The notes beneath the pieces are model-generated. The model had not been told where the DNA came from. It was given only the letters and a program-made list of their open reading frames with translations, and did not search any database. A stretch of DNA of 64,000 nt from JAHCHG01 sp041394845. GTDB taxonomy: Bacteria; Acidobacteriota; Blastocatellia; Pyrinomonadales; Pyrinomonadaceae. The position numbers and the translations under genes were made by a program. Every line of letters starts with the position of its first letter. Position 1 is the stretch's first letter. The stretch lies in NCBI GenBank assembly GCA_041394845.1, contig JAWKHL010000001.1, positions 1,612,001-1,676,000 of the forward strand. Direction: 5' to 3'. This document shows, one piece after another, positions 41,543 to 50,466 of this stretch.

Positions 41543-44008
41543 TTAGAAGATCTCCCAGGTCGTACCGAACACAAAGGATCGTCCCCGGGCCGGAGCGAAA
41601 ACGAATTGTTCCCGATAAAACCGATCGAAAAGGTTTGTTACGCCGAGGTTGAAACTGAGCCGGTAATGTTCGCGGGCAAAATTGTACCCGCCGCGGATAT
41701 CGCTGGTTACGAATCCCGGTTCGGGGCCGCCGTTGGTGTCGAGAAACGATTGAGAAAGTCTTTCCTGTTTGGTTACGATCCGGGTGGCCCAATCGAAGTA
41801 ATACTGGCTTTTCAGATTTTGCCAACGCAGATTGAGGACGGTTTTTGTCGGTGAGATCGTATTGAGCGGTTCGTCGGCCCCCAGATTGTCCCCTCGCAAA
41901 TAGGTGAAATTACCACCCGGCGTCAAAAAACCGAGACCGAGTTTGATCGGATATTCAAAGTCCGCTTCGACGCCCTGAATTCTGGCCCGGTCGATGTTTC
42001 TGGTCTGATAAACCTGTCCGACATTGGGCAGATCGATCGGATCGCCGTTGTCATATCGGGCCAGAACTGAAGTCAAGAAATTCCGATAGGTGTTGTTGAA
42101 GTATGTCACCGATCCCGCATATTTTGTCGTTTTGAATTTCACCCCGAGATCAACATTGATCCCGCTTTCGGGTTTCAGATCGGGGTTTCCGACCACAAAA
42201 TCTCCGACCGAACCGGCATCCGTAAAAAATCTCTCGAACAGATTTGGAACCCGGTAAGATCGACCTATCCGTCCGGTCAAACTGACGTCGGGAGTGAGTT
42301 TGAAAACCGCTCCGAAATCTCCCGTAAAAGCGGTTTGGCTGACATTCAGCCCATCGGTCAATCCGTTAAGGCCGAGCGTGTCGATCTCAACCTGTGTGAA
42401 ATCCGGCGGAAGGGCGAAACCCTCTGTCGGATCGGATTTGGAATTGAACCGGTCAAACCTGATTCCCCCGATCAGTTTCAGGCGTTTGTTGACTTCGAAT
42501 TCATCCTGAGCAAAAAAGGCGTAACTGCTGTAACTTGCGTTGGGAACGCTTTTCGAGCGATCTTCGCTTCTGATTAAAACGGGCGGGAAAACGGAAAAAT
42601 CTGGATCAAGTCGTTCGATAAAACGCTCGTCCTCATTTTGATCCCGGAAAAAGCTAAACCCGGCGGTCAGAAAATTCCCATTTCCCAAAAGCCAGTTCGA
42701 TTGCAGATCAACACCATAACTTTTAGTGTCGGTAACGGTTTCGCTGAATTGGAATTGTCCGGGGAAAAACGGGGGAAATGCGGGAACGTCCAAAATGTTG
42801 GAGAAGTTTCTCTTCTGTTTTTGAAAATAAAAACTGGCCGAAACCCGGGCCAGGGAATCGTTCAGGTCGCGGGTTTCAAAACGGCCGCTGAATTTGTCCC
42901 GGTCGGAAAAAGGAAAAAAGGCGTTAAAGACCCCGACCAAGGTCGGCACTCCGATATTTCCGGCCCTTCTACGTTCATAGTTTAATTTCAGATCATTATC
43001 GTCATTAAGGAAAAATCGGGTTGTTATTTGAGTGTTACTGCCGTGAGACTGGGAATTCTGCACCTCTCCGTCGGAATCGACCCCATCAATGGCAACGCCG
43101 TTCAAATCACCGGAAAAATAATTGTCGAATCTTTCAAGTGATTGAGCCACTCGAAACGAAAAGAATTTTCCCGAGCCGGTTAGCGCCAGACTTCCCCTCC
43201 GGCCGGAATCATTGGAACTGTAATAGCCGTTAAAAGTCGCCCCGAAACGAAAACCCCCGTCGGCATTGCGGGGAGCGTCTTTGGTAATTATGTTGACCGT
43301 TCCGGCCAGGGCGTCGGTTCCGTAAAGAACCGACCCGGAACCTCTGGTCACTTCCAGGGTTTCGATCTGTTCCGTTCCGACCAAACCCAATTCAATTCCC
43401 GACTGGGAGGTCGAAGTCCGGGCGTTATTCAATCTTTCCCCGTCAACCAACACCAGGACGCGGTTGCTGTCCAACCCACGTATTCTCGGGCGAACCTGAA
43501 ACGATCCCTCATTGACGGTGGATGTGCCGGGCAGATCCCGGAAAACATCGCCGATCGTTGCCGGTGTTTGTCGCTCGATCTGTTCCCGATCAACCACACT
43601 GACCGGAACCGCCGTATCTGTGGTGGCGATCTGGGTCCGGGTGGCGGTTACTGAAACTGATTCCGAGATGTTTCCGACCGAAAGCCCGATCTCCAAATTT
43701 TCCACCGAATTGTTATCCAACGAAACTTCCCTTGTGGTATTCGAAAAACCCGGAGCTTCGACATTCACGGCAAAAACCCCGTTCGGCAGATTGGTGATCT
43801 CAAATCCGCCCTGACCGTCGGTAACGGTTTGTTGTTCCGAACCGCTATTTTTGTTTCGAACCTTTACCTTGGCGCCGGCAACCGCGGCCCCATTGGAATC
43901 GGAAACGGTTCCCCTGATGGAATTCTGAACGGTTTGGGAAAAGCCGGAAATTGTTAAAAAGACAAAGAATAAAGAGATAAAGAAGGCATTTTTCAGATGA
44001 TTGATCAT
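41543..44008 (-). CDS. hmuR: TonB-dependent heme/iron receptor
   Basis: 821 aa from the ATG at 44008, after GAGGTTGAA. Signal peptide FFISLFFVFLTISGFSQ. Residues about 28-105 form a carboxypeptidase regulatory-like domain (GTVSDSNGAAVAGAKVKVRN). The plug is at about 115-235 (VSVTATRTQIATTDTAVPVS and RIRGLDSNRVLVLVDGERLN). The beta-barrel includes GRSYRVPNLFERFF and NPDLKPESGINVDLGVKFKT, and ends in an aromatic residue (WEIF). It imports a ligand using the TonB system; heme is inferred from the downstream HemS gene. A Fur-like palindrome lies upstream. Confidence 0.94.
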   Translation of the reverse strand: MINHLKNAFFISLFFVFLTISGFSQTVQNSIRGTVSDSNGAAVAGAKVKVRNKNSGSEQQTVTDGQGGFEITNLPNGVFAVNVEAPGFSNTTREVSLDNNSVENLEIGLSVGNISESVSVTATRTQIATTDTAVPVSVVDREQIERQTPATIGDVFRDLPGTSTVNEGSFQVRPRIRGLDSNRVLVLVDGERLNNARTSTSQSGIELGLVGTEQIETLEVTRGSGSVLYGTDALAGTVNIITKDAPRNADGGFRFGATFNGYYSSNDSGRRGSLALTGSGKFFSFRVAQSLERFDNYFSGDLNGVAIDGVDSDGEVQNSQSHGSNTQITTRFFLNDDNDLKLNYERRRAGNIGVPTLVGVFNAFFPFSDRDKFSGRFETRDLNDSLARVSASFYFQKQKRNFSNILDVPAFPPFFPGQFQFSETVTDTKSYGVDLQSNWLLGNGNFLTAGFSFFRDQNEDERFIERLDPDFSVFPPVLIRSEDRSKSVPNASYSSYAFFAQDEFEVNKRLKLIGGIRFDRFNSKSDPTEGFALPPDFTQVEIDTLGLNGLTDGLNVSQTAFTGDFGAVFKLTPDVSLTGRIGRSYRVPNLFERFFTDAGSVGDFVVGNPDLKPESGINVDLGVKFKTTKYAGSVTYFNNTYRNFLTSVLARYDNGDPIDLPNVGQVYQTRNIDRARIQGVEADFEYPIKLGLGFLTPGGNFTYLRGDNLGADEPLNTISPTKTVLNLRWQNLKSQYYFDWATRIVTKQERLSQSFLDTNGGPEPGFVTSDIRGGYNFAREHYRLSFNLGVTNLFDRFYREQFVFAPARGRSFVFGTTWEIF

Positions 44009-44043
44009 TTCAACCTCACAATTTTGTATAAAATTCAAAATCA

Positions 44044-44077
44044 CGAAAGTTGTGTTACAATGATCCACACACTTTCG
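44044..44077 (-). other. Hairpin in hmuR leader
   Basis: CGAAAGT (44044-44050) pairs with ACTTTCG (44071-44077), with an extra GTGT/ACAC pairing inside. It is about 36 nt before the hmuR ATG. Confidence 0.45.
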
Positions 44078-44123
44078 TCTTTGGGTTAGAATCAAAAACT
44101 TTCAATTTCGAATGTGATCTCAG

Positions 44124-44160
44124 GATGAAGATTTGGCAGAATCTTCATCCTTTTTTTGTG
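44124..44160. terminator. Hairpin with T-tract in the hmuR leader region
   Basis: AGGATGAAGATT pairs with AATCTTCATCCT and is followed on the plus strand by seven T. For the minus-strand leader it would be a stable stem without a U-tract. It could block opposing transcription into the operon. Confidence 0.6.
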
Positions 44161-44220
44161 GCCGAAAAACTTTATTTATAAAGAAAACCTAATATTAAAA
44201 ATAAAAAAATCTTGCTGAAA

Positions 44221-44237
44221 TTGAAAATCGTTTTCAA
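44221..44237 (-). promoter_or_regulatory. Fur-like operator upstream of the heme operon
   Basis: TTGAAAATCGTTTTCAA is a perfect 7-3-7 palindrome, close in style to Fur boxes (GATAATGATAATCATTATC) without being identical. It is 213 bp upstream of the hmuR ATG, in a 428-bp gap. Iron-dependent repression of the operon by a Fur family protein is inferred. Confidence 0.65.
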
Positions 44238-44436
44238 TAAGAGGTTATGCATTAAAATTTCTTTTGTCAAATCAATCCGACAAATAATTTGCAATCGAAC
44301 CAACTTCCGTTAAATTTGCTCTTGGGCTTTGGATCCCGATACCTCTTTGGGGGATACGAAACAAAACTCCTGACGGTTTCAAACATCAGAACGGATGAGA
44401 TTCATTTGCTCTCACCGGGGAAGAAAATTTTGAGGA

Positions 44437-44829
44437 TCAGCCAGAGATTTGGGTTTCATTTTTATTAACCACCCATTTGAAGGCTTCCTCCTTTTCCGGA
44501 CTGGAAAAACCTTTCATTTCCATCGTAAAAAAGAGGTCCTTGAAATCGGTTATTTTTCTCAGCCAGGCTTTGTCCGAAACCAAAGCCGCTTTTTTTATCT
44601 TCCCTAAATTCGGCAAAATAACCGAAAACCCTTTCTTTGCCTGTTCCAAAATCCCGCCGAACGATTCCTCCAGAGAATCGTCAATTTCGATGTAAAGATT
44701 GACCTCATCGAACCGATCGAACTTTTCCTCCAAAGAGTCAGCAATAAGATCTATGTCCTCGGCCGACACTGTTCCCGACAGATGAAAGGCCAGAAGTTCC
44801 TTAATTTCAAGATGCAAAAAATTAACCAT
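44437..44829 (-). CDS. SpoIIAA/STAS-like protein
   Basis: 130 aa from the ATG at 44829 with GGAGAG 6 nt upstream. It resembles the SpoIIAA-like family PF11964: LLAFHLSGTVSAEDIDLIAD, FDEVNLYIEIDDSLEESFGG, then AALVSDKAWLRKITDF. Many members are small STAS-fold proteins implicated in membrane or lipid association; the function here is unknown. It lies 17 nt after the preceding gene's stop. Confidence 0.75.
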   Translation of the reverse strand: MVNFLHLEIKELLAFHLSGTVSAEDIDLIADSLEEKFDRFDEVNLYIEIDDSLEESFGGILEQAKKGFSVILPNLGKIKKAALVSDKAWLRKITDFKDLFFTMEMKGFSSPEKEEAFKWVVNKNETQISG

Positions 44830-44845
44830 CAACTCTCCGTTTTTT

Positions 44846-45862
44846 CTAGTCTTCTTTTAAAATTTGAGCCGCCAGAAGCGGAATCATCAATTCGTGGTGT
44901 CCGGTTATGGCATGACCGCGTCCCGCTCCTCCGCTGGTCGGTCGCCTGACCACATTCGTCAGAGGCCGATAATGTTGGATGAAATCGAAATTTGCGGTCG
45001 TAAAATCATTCAGCGGGAATCCGAGATTGCGTACAACTGTAACGGCTTTCAAAAAGATTTCGGGCATCATAACCGCCGATCCGATGTTGAGATAAACTCC
45101 GCCTCCGTTGAGTTCCCTGACCAAGGAACAAAACAACTTGAAATCCCTGTGGGAAGTGGCCCCGAGAGCGGCCCCGTCCGAAGAAGGGTGAAAATGACCG
45201 ATGTCGGCCCCGATGGCCAGATGGACCGTGAAAGGGACTTTATTTTTAAAAGCCTGACAAATGAGAGAGACCTTTTCGAAAGACGGGTTCAGGGCCGAAA
45301 CTTCCCTTCCCATTGCCTCGCCCAAACCGATCTCGTCCGTCCAACCTTTTCGGGCGGCGGAATTCAGAATTTCTCCCGTTTGGCGAGCCGCCCCGAAATC
45401 CCCGCTCCCCAGACTGGCATCCACATCCTCGCTGGTAAAACCGACGAGGGCTATCTCGGTGTCATGAACCAAAACAGAACCGTTCGAGGCCAAAGCCGTC
45501 AAATAGCCGCGTTCCATCAAATCGATCAGGATCGGGGCCAATCCGGTTTTTACGACATGTCCCCCGATGCCCCAAATGATCGGCTTTTCTAACTGTCTGG
45601 CCCGCCGAATCTGAGCGGCGACCTGACGCAGTGAGCGAACCCCGAGAATGTCGGGCAATTTATCCAAAAACCCGTTTAATGAATCTCCGTCTTCCAACTT
45701 TCGGGCGAAATTTCGGGTTGTAACCTTACTCGGCCGTTCCGCCAGTTCATAGGTCTTTATTTGATCGAGTTCAATCGGCTCTAGATGTTCGTAAACAGAC
45801 ACGGGGTAGGTTTCCTTTTTTCGGTAAAAAGCTTTTTCGGGTTTGGTTTTGACAACTTTCAA
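44846..45862 (-). CDS. Conserved protein, possibly deoxyhypusine synthase-like
   Basis: 338 aa. Motifs IIWGIGGHVVKTGLAPILID, ALASNGSVLVHDTEIALVGF, TVHLAIGADIGHFHPSSDG, YLNIGSAVMMPEIFLKAVTV and GRGHAITGHHELMIPLLAAQ suggest an NAD-type Rossmann-like enzyme. SNGSVLVHD resembles the region of deoxyhypusine synthase-like proteins annotated in some bacteria. Bacteria lack eIF5A, so a hypusine role is not expected and the true substrate is unknown. I recognise the family only weakly. Confidence 0.5.
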   Translation of the reverse strand: MKVVKTKPEKAFYRKKETYPVSVYEHLEPIELDQIKTYELAERPSKVTTRNFARKLEDGDSLNGFLDKLPDILGVRSLRQVAAQIRRARQLEKPIIWGIGGHVVKTGLAPILIDLMERGYLTALASNGSVLVHDTEIALVGFTSEDVDASLGSGDFGAARQTGEILNSAARKGWTDEIGLGEAMGREVSALNPSFEKVSLICQAFKNKVPFTVHLAIGADIGHFHPSSDGAALGATSHRDFKLFCSLVRELNGGGVYLNIGSAVMMPEIFLKAVTVVRNLGFPLNDFTTANFDFIQHYRPLTNVVRRPTSGGAGRGHAITGHHELMIPLLAAQILKED

Positions 45863-45886
45863 ATCTTAACCCAAAAAAGGATTTAA

Positions 45887-45929
45887 AGAAAAAATGGAAA
45901 GCGAAAATCTTTCGATTCTAGCTTTCCAT
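45887..45929 (-). terminator. Terminator downstream of gyrA
   Basis: ATGGAAAGC (45894-45902) pairs with GCTTTCCAT (45921-45929). On the minus strand the stem is followed by TTTTTTCTTT. It lies 25 nt after the gyrA stop. Confidence 0.8.
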
Positions 45930-45953
45930 CCAATTCCGGAAATAATTCCTTCA

Positions 45954-48503
45954 TCAGGATTCGTCTTCATTGTTTGAGGGATCAAGAAGAGAAGCGCTGG
46001 TAACGGTGTCCCCGTCATTTACCCGGATCAGGGTCACGCCCTGAGCGCTCCGGCCGGTCTTGCGGATCTTTCCGACCTCCAACCTGATTAGTTTGGCCTG
46101 TTTTGTGATCAGTATCACCTCCGAATCCTTTTCAACCGGAAATGTGGCCACAACTTTTCCGGTCTTTTGGGTGGTTTTCATATTGATAACGCCAACCCCG
46201 GCCCGATTTTGTAACCGGTAATTTTTTACCAGCGTCTGTTTCCCGAACCCCTGTTCCGAAACGGTCAGCATATTTTCCGTTTCTTCGCTGGAAACGCCGC
46301 AGGCCGAAACGACGTAATCGCCTTTGCGAAGTTTGATCCCGCGGACGCCCCGGGCGACGCGACCCAGGGGGCGAGCATCGTTTTCATCGAACCTGATGGC
46401 CATCCCGTCATGGGTGGCGATAAAGATCTGTTTGGTGCCGTCGGTGACGAAAACATTGAGCAATTCGTCATCATCATCGATGTTTACCGCATTGATCCCG
46501 TTTGACCGGATGTTCTGGTATTCGGACAGAGCGGATTTTTTTATCACCCCCTTTTTGGTGACCATGGTTACGAAAACATCGTCGGTAAAATCCCGAACCG
46601 GCAAAACCTCGACCATTTTCATCTCGGTCGAAAGGTTGACCAGATTGACGATGGCTTTCCCGCGAGTGGCGGCCTGGCCTTCGGGGATCTCGTGGACTTT
46701 GACTTTATAAACCTGCCCGCCGGCGGTGAAAACCATCAGGTAGTCATGGGTCGAGGCCGTAAACAGATGTTCGACGAAATCCTCGTTTTTGGCCACAGCA
46801 CCGAAACGTCCCTTTCCGCCCCGGCTTTGTTTGGAGTAGGTCGAGATCGGGGTTCGTTTGATGTAACCGGCTTTGGTGACCGTAATCGCAACCTCTTCAT
46901 CCGGGATCAGGTCCTCGATCTTCAGTTCGACGCCGGCATCCACGATCTCGGTCCGGCGCTCATCACCGAAATTCTTTCTGACCTCTTTCAACTCATCGAT
47001 GATCACCTGCCGAAGCAGTTGTTCGCTGTTGAGGATGGCCTCCAATTCGTTGATGTGTTTCAAAAGGGCTTCGAGTTCGTCGATGATCTTTTGCCGCTCC
47101 AGCGCCGACAGCCGCCTCAATTGCAGGTCGAGAATTGCCTGGGCCTGAATCTCGGTGAAACTGAGCTGGGTGATGACCCTTTGGAGATCCTTCAAAAACA
47201 GGGAAAATTCCTTGTCGGAAGGAACGCCGCGCCAGTTTTTGACTTCCTTTAAGGTTTCAAACCGGGCGGTCAACCATTGTTTGGCCTCGTCGGTCGAACG
47301 GGAATTGCGGATCAGCGGGATGATGTAATCCAGAGCATCGATCGCCTTGTTCAAACCCTCAAGAATATGAGCCCGAGCCTGGGCTTTTCTCAGTTCATAC
47401 TCGGTCCGGCGGCGAACCACGGTCCGCCGGAAATCGACGAAATGTTCGAGCATCTGCTTGAGGGTCAGGATCTGGGGCTGGCCGTCAACGATCGCCAGAT
47501 TGATGATCCCGAAGGACATCTGCAAAGGCGTCAGTTTATAGAGTTTGTTGAGAACCACCTGCGGAACCGAATCGCGTTTCAGTTCGATGACTATCCGGAT
47601 TCCCTCGCGATTCGATTCGTCGCGGATCTCGGAAATTCCGTCCAGTTTCTTTTCATGAACCAGTTGGGCGATCTTTTCGATCAGGCGCGACTTATTTAGC
47701 TGAAACGGGATTTCGGTAACGACAACGGCATCGCGTTCGGAATTGCCCCGGCCGATTCTGTCAATCGCGGCCCGGGCTCGCATCTGGACGATCCCGCGTC
47801 CTTCCTTATAAGCCCGATGGATCTCCTCGCGTCCGTAAATAAAGCCGCCGGTCGGAAAATCCGGGCCGGGGAGGATCTCGATCAAACTATCATCCTTGAT
47901 GTCGGGGTTGCGAAGCAGGGCGATCGTTGCGTCGATCACCTCTCCCATATTGTGGGGCGGGATCTTGGTTGCCATTCCGACCGCGATTCCCTCGGAACCG
48001 TTGACCAGCAAATTTGGAAACTTGGTCGGCAAAACCGAAGGTTCGCTGAGAGATTCGTCGTAATTGGGAATGAAATCAACGGTTTCTTTTTCAATGTCGG
48101 CCAAAACTTCGCCGGTCAGTTTCTGCATCCTGACCTCGGTATAACGCATCGCCGCGGCCGAATCTCCATCGATCGAACCGAAATTTCCCTGCCCGTCCAC
48201 CAGCGGATAGCGCATCGAAAAATCCTGCGCCAGCCGGACCACCGTATCGTAGGCGGCCGTGTCGCCGTGGGGATGATATTTTCCGATCGTATCCCCGACC
48301 ACGCGGGCCGATTTTTTATATGGCTTGTTGTGATAGTTGCCGAGTTCCTGCATCGCCCACAAAACGCGGCGGTGAACCGGCTTCAAACCGTCCCGGACAT
48401 CCGGCAAAGCGCGGCCGATGATAACGCTCATCGCGTAGTCCAGATAAGACCGCCGCATTTCGTCTTCAATATTTACCTGATCGAGTTCTAAAGTATTATC
48501 CAT
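45954..48503 (-). CDS. gyrA: DNA gyrase subunit A
   Basis: 849 aa. The N-terminal breakage-reunion domain includes RALPDVRDGLKPVHRRVLWA, KYHPHGDTAAYDTVVRLAQ (QRDR with Thr82 at the position of E. coli Ser83) and AAAMRYTEVRM with catalytic Tyr121. The C-terminal beta-pinwheel contains the GyrA-box region YSKQSRGGKGRFG, where the box reads QSRGGKG rather than Q(R/K)RGGRG. It introduces negative supercoils with GyrB; gyrB is not in the window. The gene stands alone, divergent from the PilZ gene. Confidence 0.98.
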   Translation of the reverse strand: MDNTLELDQVNIEDEMRRSYLDYAMSVIIGRALPDVRDGLKPVHRRVLWAMQELGNYHNKPYKKSARVVGDTIGKYHPHGDTAAYDTVVRLAQDFSMRYPLVDGQGNFGSIDGDSAAAMRYTEVRMQKLTGEVLADIEKETVDFIPNYDESLSEPSVLPTKFPNLLVNGSEGIAVGMATKIPPHNMGEVIDATIALLRNPDIKDDSLIEILPGPDFPTGGFIYGREEIHRAYKEGRGIVQMRARAAIDRIGRGNSERDAVVVTEIPFQLNKSRLIEKIAQLVHEKKLDGISEIRDESNREGIRIVIELKRDSVPQVVLNKLYKLTPLQMSFGIINLAIVDGQPQILTLKQMLEHFVDFRRTVVRRRTEYELRKAQARAHILEGLNKAIDALDYIIPLIRNSRSTDEAKQWLTARFETLKEVKNWRGVPSDKEFSLFLKDLQRVITQLSFTEIQAQAILDLQLRRLSALERQKIIDELEALLKHINELEAILNSEQLLRQVIIDELKEVRKNFGDERRTEIVDAGVELKIEDLIPDEEVAITVTKAGYIKRTPISTYSKQSRGGKGRFGAVAKNEDFVEHLFTASTHDYLMVFTAGGQVYKVKVHEIPEGQAATRGKAIVNLVNLSTEMKMVEVLPVRDFTDDVFVTMVTKKGVIKKSALSEYQNIRSNGINAVNIDDDDELLNVFVTDGTKQIFIATHDGMAIRFDENDARPLGRVARGVRGIKLRKGDYVVSACGVSSEETENMLTVSEQGFGKQTLVKNYRLQNRAGVGVINMKTTQKTGKVVATFPVEKDSEVILITKQAKLIRLEVGKIRKTGRSAQGVTLIRVNDGDTVTSASLLDPSNNEDES

Positions 48504-48621
48504 TTATTTTCCTTATTTGAAATTTACATTAATTTTTCGGCTGATTGGAGGAGTTGTTTTTATCGGACCGTGAACATAAAAAAAACTGGAATTTCAAAAC
48601 GTTTAGATGTTTATATATTTT

Positions 48622-48638
48622 ACAGGTTAAATACCTGT
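48622..48638. promoter_or_regulatory. Palindrome between gyrA and the PilZ gene
   Basis: ACAGGT-TAAAT-ACCTGT, a perfect 6-5-6 inverted repeat in the 244-bp divergent promoter region. It could be an operator for either gene; the regulator is unknown. Confidence 0.5.
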
Positions 48639-48747
48639 TTAGCAACCCGATAAGACCAGGCAAAACTTGCTTTTAATTGAATCTTTTTACTGGTTTTTTC
48701 CTCAAATTATTTTAAAAAATTTCAGAACCTCGAGAGGTGTTTTTTCT

Positions 48748-49509
48748 ATGATGACAACTTCGGTTTCAGACCTTGAAAATCGACGGATTCAGAGAATTCC
48801 GATGTCTTTGCCCATCAAAGTTGAGGTAAAGATCGACAGAAAAATGGGCTTTGATGAAATAACCCGCCTCAAGGACGTTTCCGCCTTCGGGACGGGCTTT
48901 TTGCTTTCCCGGCCCGTCAAACGCGGGCGACTCCTTCACCTGACGATTCCGATGCCGCGGAAGCTGCGGACCTTCGATTTCGCCGAACCTCAATACAGGA
49001 TCTGGGGAATCGTCCGCCGTTGCATCAAGATCAAATCCGCCAATTCCGAACCGGAAAAATACTCGATCGGAGTCGGGTTCATCGGCCGGACGCCGCCCGA
49101 AAGTTACAACGACAATCCCTCAAAAATTTATGATATTTCGCATCGGGAGGAAAAAGGCTTCTGGAATATTTTCGAATCGGACTGCAAACCGGATGAAAGC
49201 CACCTTCCCAAGGACGCCAGAAGACATACCCGGTTTAAAATACCCGCCAGTTTGCTCGTCGAAACTCTGGACGACAACGGGAATACCATTAGTTCGGAAC
49301 AGACCGTAACGGAAAACATCAGCCTCAGCGGAGCGGCGATCTTCAGTTCGTTCAACCCCCAAATCGGTTCATTTGTCCGAATCAAAAGTCAACAATTCAA
49401 TGTTTCGATCATCTCCATCGTTCGGGGAGTGAGGTTAGCTAATGACGGGATCAAAAGGCTTCACATCGAATTCATCGACCGATTTTTTCCGCTCGAAGGC
49501 ATCGAATAA
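48748..49509 (+). CDS. Tandem PilZ-domain protein
   Basis: 253 aa from the ATG at 48748, with GAGAGGTG about 8 nt upstream. Two PilZ-like domains: the first at about residues 10-130 (RRIQRIPMSLPIKVEVKI, LKDVSAFGTGFLLS) and the second at about 155-250 (RRHTRFKIPASLLVETLDD, ENISLSGAAIFSSF). Both keep the RxxxR and (D/N)xSxxG patterns that bind c-di-GMP. No catalytic or TM domain is attached, so it is probably a cytosolic effector. Together with the GEMM riboswitch it shows c-di-GMP signalling in this organism. Confidence 0.85.
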   Translation: MMTTSVSDLENRRIQRIPMSLPIKVEVKIDRKMGFDEITRLKDVSAFGTGFLLSRPVKRGRLLHLTIPMPRKLRTFDFAEPQYRIWGIVRRCIKIKSANSEPEKYSIGVGFIGRTPPESYNDNPSKIYDISHREEKGFWNIFESDCKPDESHLPKDARRHTRFKIPASLLVETLDDNGNTISSEQTVTENISLSGAAIFSSFNPQIGSFVRIKSQQFNVSIISIVRGVRLANDGIKRLHIEFIDRFFPLEGIE

Positions 49510-49524
49510 AAATCTGCCCAACAC

Positions 49525-49564
49525 AAAAAAAGAAAGGGAGTTTTTGGCTCCCTTTCTTTTTTTT
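49525..49564. terminator. Bidirectional terminator between convergent genes
   Basis: AAAAAAAGAAAGGGAG (49525-49540) pairs with CTCCCTTTCTTTTTTT (49548-49563) around a 7-nt loop. It serves the PilZ gene and the convergent secreted protein gene. Confidence 0.88.
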
Positions 49565-49569
49565 AGGAA

Positions 49570-50466
49570 TTATCTTTCCAAAGCAATAAAATCGACGTCC
49601 GTCAGGTTGTCATTGAGTTTGATGACCAAACTGCTTTGCTGGAAAGTATATCGTCCCGAAAAGGCCGTTAACACATAGCTGTCGCCGACCGGAATATCCT
49701 GAAACTGGTAAATTCCGAAAATGTTGGTCGAGGCATAAAGCGGTTCCGGCAAATCGCCGCCGGTGATCATAACGGTAACGAATCTCACTCCGCGGCCCTT
49801 GATATTTTTTACCCGACCGGTAACGGTCGCCCCGGCGGCGGTCGTTATCGCTTCGGTTGTTCCTCCGACCGCCAGATCATTTCCGGCCAGACGACCGATG
49901 GCAAAAGTTCCCGCCGTGCTGGAAGCGTTCCAACCGTAAAGTCGGAAAGTGACCGAATTCGGGAAAGCCACATTTTGCAAAGCCGCAATGGCAGAAAGGT
50001 CGATCTGTGCCTGAGCCACGCCGTTGGTGTTGACATCGGTAAAATTTATCGCCGCCCCGGCGTTGGTTCCGGCCGTGGCAAAACCGTCCAGACTGTATTG
50101 CCACTGAAAATCCGAAGGCCCGGTCGAAGAACGTCGAAAATTGGCGTCGAGAGTGCTGAGCGAAACCCTGAACCCCATATTCGGTGTCACGGTAAATTCC
50201 AGATACTCGTTATTTGTGATGGCGTCGGCCAACGAGGTTGAAGTCGCATCAAAGCCGTTTGAAGAAAAAGAATTGGCCAATGATGCAGCGTTGATCCCGG
50301 CTCCCCGGGAAAGATTGGAAACCGCCAGATTGGCATCCGTGGTGGTCGAAGGAACCGTCGCTTCGTTCCCCGCGTTTCCGTTCATCTCCCAACCCAGAAC
50401 CTGAGCGTTTGAAATGACGGCGACCGACAGTAAAATGATCAATAAAAGAAATTTTGAAATTCTCAT
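49570..50466 (-). CDS. Secreted protein with C-terminal carboxypeptidase-regulatory-like domain
   Basis: 298 aa with signal peptide FLLLIILLSVAVISNAQ. Residues about 22-205 are a Ser/Thr/Asn-rich beta domain with no recognised family (LGWEMNGNAGNEATVPSTTT). Residues about 215-298 resemble a carboxypeptidase regulatory-like/Cna-B fold (VTGRVKNIKGRGVRFVTVMI, GIYQFQDIPVGDSYVLTAFS). Such proteins are common in extracellular matrices of Bacteroidota and Acidobacteriota. Confidence 0.75.
   Translation of the reverse strand: MRISKFLLLIILLSVAVISNAQVLGWEMNGNAGNEATVPSTTTDANLAVSNLSRGAGINAASLANSFSSNGFDATSTSLADAITNNEYLEFTVTPNMGFRVSLSTLDANFRRSSTGPSDFQWQYSLDGFATAGTNAGAAINFTDVNTNGVAQAQIDLSAIAALQNVAFPNSVTFRLYGWNASSTAGTFAIGRLAGNDLAVGGTTEAITTAAGATVTGRVKNIKGRGVRFVTVMITGGDLPEPLYASTNIFGIYQFQDIPVGDSYVLTAFSGRYTFQQSSLVIKLNDNLTDVDFIALER

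Noticed and set aside
44009..44436. Cobalamin riboswitch upstream of the TonB receptor
   Set aside because: No B12-box-like GCCACTG or the expected multi-helix core was found; downstream genes point to heme.
48640..48675. AGGCAAAACTTGC as a sigma-54 promoter for the PilZ gene
   Set aside because: GG and GC are only 8 nt apart instead of 10.
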